DNA of 64,000 nt from Rutidosis leptorrhynchoides (Eukaryota; Streptophyta; Magnoliopsida; Asterales; Asteraceae): positions 3,248,001 to 3,312,000 of the forward strand of contig NC_092333.1 of NCBI RefSeq assembly GCF_046630445.1. Direction: 5' to 3'. Made by a program: the position numbers and the translations under genes. The notes under the pieces were generated by a model. That model searched no databases. It was not told the origin of the DNA and was given only the letters and a program-made list of their open reading frames with translations. Below, one piece after another: positions 60,541 through 64,000 of this stretch (the first letter of the stretch is position 1; each line of letters begins with the position of its first letter).

Positions 60541-60833
60541 AATAAGCTCACTATTATTCATCACACATTTCATGTATATTGAAATGCTTGTATAACGTCA
60601 TCATCTCTTTCTGAGGAAAACCTAATCAATGACACTCTTGTTAAATCCTTTAGATAACCTCCGCATTAATAATAAAATGCACTTCGTAGAATTTATAGAT
60701 CGTAAGATTTAAACGCTAGAAACAAAACAATATCCTATTAGTTGGAATTCACGAAAGGCCCCGAGCATACCTGGGAACGTGAAGACCAAATAAAATGAAA
60801 ATATCCTCACCTGTTTACAAACAACGCCGACTG
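60541..60833 (+). pseudogene. pol: Decayed C-terminal tail of chromovirus-like pol in element E
   Basis: Translated pieces such as HTFHV, NPLDNLRINNKMHFVE and PEHTWEREDQ align with the last ~110 codons of the intact polyprotein (residues about 1385-1480). Frame shifts and stops make it inert. It ends just before the pre-LTR hairpin, the same position as in the intact element. This shows that element E descends from an autonomous relative of the intact element by loss of most of gag-pol. Confidence 0.8.
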
Positions 60834-60845
60834 ATGGCAACAACT

Positions 60846-60882
60846 AAATTTCGGGACGAAATTTCTATTAACAGGGGGATAC
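60846..60882 (+). promoter_or_regulatory. Pre-LTR hairpin and PPT (E)
   Basis: AAATTTCG-gga-CGAAATTT at 60846-60864, 18 bp before the 3' LTR. The PPT text is CTATTAACAGGGGGATAC. Confidence 0.85.
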
Positions 60883-63100
60883 TGTGACAACCCGTAAATT
60901 TCTGGCAAAATTTAAACAAAAATCTTTATATGATTTCATTTAACCTCGACTAATTCTGACGATTCACGAACAATTATTTGTAAATAATTACGCATTAATT
61001 TAATATATTAATATTATTATTATTAATATCCTTTTTAAACAAGATATCAATAATTAATATCTTTATTATCAGTATTGTTATTATGAATAAAAAAAATATT
61101 GACAAATATTCTTGGAAAAGTAGTAAATCAATTTGTTTATTTAAAAAAATATATATATATATATAAAAAATCTTAATATAAATGATTTTTTTTAATAAAA
61201 TAAATAAATAAATAAATAAATTACTTTTTAATTAAAAATTATAATGGAAAACTACTTTTATTATTTTATTTTGTACATTATCCCATGACCTAACATTTAA
61301 TACTTTTGAATTTTAAAATCCCATTAAAAATTAAAATATTTCTTTTTCTTTTAATTATTTTATTCTTTTTACCTAATTTTTTCAAGTATAAATACCCCTC
61401 ATTTCTCATTCAAACTCACAACAAAATTTCTCTCATTCTCTCTTTGAAGAATTACTACTAGTAAGTATTTTTTTCTTACTTTTTACTTTTTACTTTTTAC
61501 TATTTACTTCGGTTTATTATTGTTTTACCGAAACATGTAAATAATGTTATAAATTATATGCAATTAAAATTAAAATAAATAACATGTTATAATTAGTAAT
61601 ATATGTTACTAAAAATTATAAAAGTATTTTTATGAATTAATATATAGGAGTTATAATTAAAATCGAATTAATGAATATATATGTATATACGCACCTAACG
61701 TGAAGGTTATAATTAAAGATAGCGTACAAAGACTACAAACATCACCGCTACTTGTGGCCTAGGGTGATCCTTGTTACCATTATGGGACGCTTGTGAATCT
61801 CGAATGCCAAGACTTAGATTCTGGTCAAGAGATCCTGGGCCGCTCGGTAACAATAGATCATTCGAGTGACTTGCATGTTAGCGACGAAGTTTGGGCGAGA
61901 TTGTACAACATCTTTGTTAAGAATTATAACCCGAACATTCTTAAACTAGAAGCTTACTATAAGTGGAAGTTTTTCATAAATAGTATGTTTCCAAAAAGAG
62001 AAACTTTTGAGAAATATGAACTTTTCTCGAAAACCGTCACTGTCAATATAGTTGCTATATTAATAAACATACTTTATGTCAAGTTAGACATTAACTAATC
62101 AAACGTTATACCTCAAGGTTGATATCCAGATCACTTATTTGCTTTACTTTCCTTCTTGCGTGGAATACTTCAACTGCTATTTAATGTGAGTTTCATATGA
62201 TCCCTTTTACTCTTTACATTTTTGGGCTGAGAATACATGCGCAACTTTTATAACTGTTTTACACGTATCAACTATTAAACTGTGATATGTTGGGCTATGA
62301 CCAGCAAGTCCCCAACCGACAAGTATAAACGATAAATTGTTACGGGGCGAACTTGAAAGTCTAGTCTAAATACAAGTACCAACTATTAAACTGTGATATG
62401 TTGGGCTATGACCAGCAAGTCCCCAACCAACAAGTATAAATGATAACTTGTTACGGGGCAAACTTGAAAGTCTAGTCTAAATATCAGTACCAACTGTTAA
62501 AACTATGCTATACTCGGCTATGTCCGACTAAGTCCCTACAGTGATATTTTTAATTGCTGCGGCATTCTTAATTATTGGGGATAGGCCTATCGGGAGTAAC
62601 GTTCCAGATACATTTGACTAAGTCTTTGTATTACTTGATAATGAAATTAAACGACAAGGACAGAACAACTTGTCACGGGGCAAACAACGTTTAGTCTAAA
62701 TATCACGTACTGGCATAACTTTTTGATCCTGCAGGAGATCAACTTTTGGATCTACGAGATCTACTTTATTAAATCTTGTGGTCTATATCTACTACTGAAA
62801 TCATTATTTATTACAAACCTATGAACTCACTCAACCTCGTGTTGACTTTTTAAGCATGTTTATTCTCAGGTACTTAAATATTGCTTCTGCTGTATATCTG
62901 CTGCTTTGATGATGATTGCTTGCCATGCTTGGAGTCTTCATGCATTACTTACCAATTCATTTAAAAACATTTAATGTAATCTATTTATCTTCCGCTGCAA
63001 AACTCAATAAATCGTCTCATATAGAGTCGTTCTCATTTATACAACTGTAATTTGATATAATTAGTCACAAATACCCCAGGCCCTATTTGGGGGTGTGACA
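60883..63100 (+). repeat. Element E 3' LTR
   Basis: 2218 bp, colinear with the 5' copy with scattered substitutions. TATA box at 61387, donor GT at 62186, acceptor ending at 62869. Confidence 0.95.
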
Positions 63101-63105
63101 ACTAC

Positions 63106-63284
63106 TCCTGATGATTCACGAACAATTCTTTTTGTAAATAAATATGTATATATAAATGTTTGTATTGAATATAATAAAAGATAATTGAATCATTATAATT
63201 AAATATGTAAAATAATTTTTTTTTAATAAATCTGTGAATAGATATATATGATTTCTGTAATAGTTATTATCATATGGATATTGG

Positions 63285-63368
<84 letters not shown>

Positions 63369-64000
63369 AAGACAATTATATGCATACACTTATTATATAA
63401 AGTATTTATAATAAGTATACAACATATGCTATCATATAATATAAAAGGTAATGTATAATCCTAACACGTAAAGTGTAATTACAAGTTAAAAGATAGTTAT
63501 TATGTTGCCACTATTACTTTTATTATTATCATTAAAATAAATATCAATAGTAATAATAAAACTAGTATTATTAATATTATTATTTTAATATATAATATAT
63601 TGATATAAAATTTGAAACATGTAATTGTTATATCCTTATTCATATTAGATATTATTATTACCAATATCATTAAAAATCATTACTATTAAAATTTATTATT
63701 AATATTATAAGATATAACTTATTATCATAATATATTATTATTATTACTAAAAATCATTTTTATTATTAATATCATTATCTAATTTACTTTCATTATTATT
63801 CTTATTCTTATTATTAGTTTTATTAATATTATTTGTATTATTAATTCTATTATTATTATTAATGTAGTATTATTAATATTAATTATTAATATTAATGATT
63901 TAAATACAGAACCTATAATGGAGATCGGTTTTACATCAATGTCATGCTATTTCAATTTTTGTATCTTGTCTCCAAATATTGTTCAAGTCCATATCAGATC
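63106..64000 (+). repeat. Element B 3' LTR, second part (runs off the window)
   Basis: Resumes after the ACTAC duplication and matches 48635-49549, including the (TA)n tract at 63288-63368. It stops at the window end. Confidence 0.93.

Larger units (their letters stand above)
55336..63100 (+). mobile_element. Non-autonomous LTR retrotransposon E, complete
   Basis: A 7765-bp element with TGTGACAACCCG..GGTGTGACA ends, LTRs of 2212 and 2218 bp, and the target duplication ACTAC (55331-55335 and 63101-63105). The interior of 3.3 kb holds a PBS, an intact upstream ORF, an internal PPT motif, the 61-nt hairpin, an antisense ORF with a TATA box, a decayed tail of a chromovirus-like pol, a hairpin and a PPT. 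Confidence 0.96.
48501..64000 (+). mobile_element. Non-autonomous LTR retrotransposon B (continues past the window)
   Basis: A plus-strand element starting TGTGACGACCCG next to CATTG. It has a 5' LTR (48501-51697), PBS, about 3.5 kb of interior without gag-pol, and a 3' LTR from 55202. That LTR is split after 134 bp by element E and resumes at 63106 to the window end. Its right end and target duplication lie outside the window. Confidence 0.92.

Overview
The window is eukaryotic, almost certainly plant, nuclear DNA. It is AT-rich, has long (TA)n tracts and contains no host gene that I can recognise. It is packed with Ty3/gypsy LTR retrotransposons carrying plant-type tRNA-Met primer sites, a chromovirus-like polyprotein and an Athila-type gag-protease. 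LTR wording such as GGGCTGAGAATACATGC and the TGCGATCGCA palindromes suggests a large-genome eudicot, tentatively Asteraceae; that family assignment is inference.

Left third (1-24321): a tandem satellite with a monomer of about 518 bp, all in one orientation. It is interrupted by a solo LTR (5173-7203, target duplication TCTAA) and by a complete non-autonomous LTR element, 'A2' (11080-20657, target duplication AGAAA). The segment 1-4755 is a second copy of 7768-12720, including the satellite/LTR junction, so a block of about 7.77 kb was duplicated after the A-type element had inserted.

Right two thirds (24322-64000): a nest of LTR retrotransposons. A minus-strand LTR fragment (B') was hit by a minus-strand chromovirus-like element (C). 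C was hit by a minus-strand Athila-like element (25500-44784, target duplication GAATG) that has gag-protease but no reverse transcriptase or integrase. The Athila leader was hit by a very young, intact element (33572-42457, target duplication GGCCG, LTRs of identical length with 3 differences seen). C is also cut at 48500 by a plus-strand non-autonomous element (B, running off the window), whose 3' LTR contains another non-autonomous element (E, 55336-63100, target duplication ACTAC).

How the parts work together: the intact element (D) encodes the whole replication machinery plus a Ser/Asp-rich ORF upstream of gag. A2, B and E keep the PBS, an upstream ORF, an internal copy of the polypurine-tract motif, and a hairpin 17-18 bp before the 3' LTR, but have lost gag-pol. 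In its place each carries a minus-strand TATA box and a 55-57 codon ORF for a predicted two-helix membrane protein, intact in all three. This antisense mini-gene is the strongest candidate here for an undescribed system. The second is a pair of GCGATCGC-centred palindromes set exactly 32 bp apart, found in two unrelated retrotransposon families.
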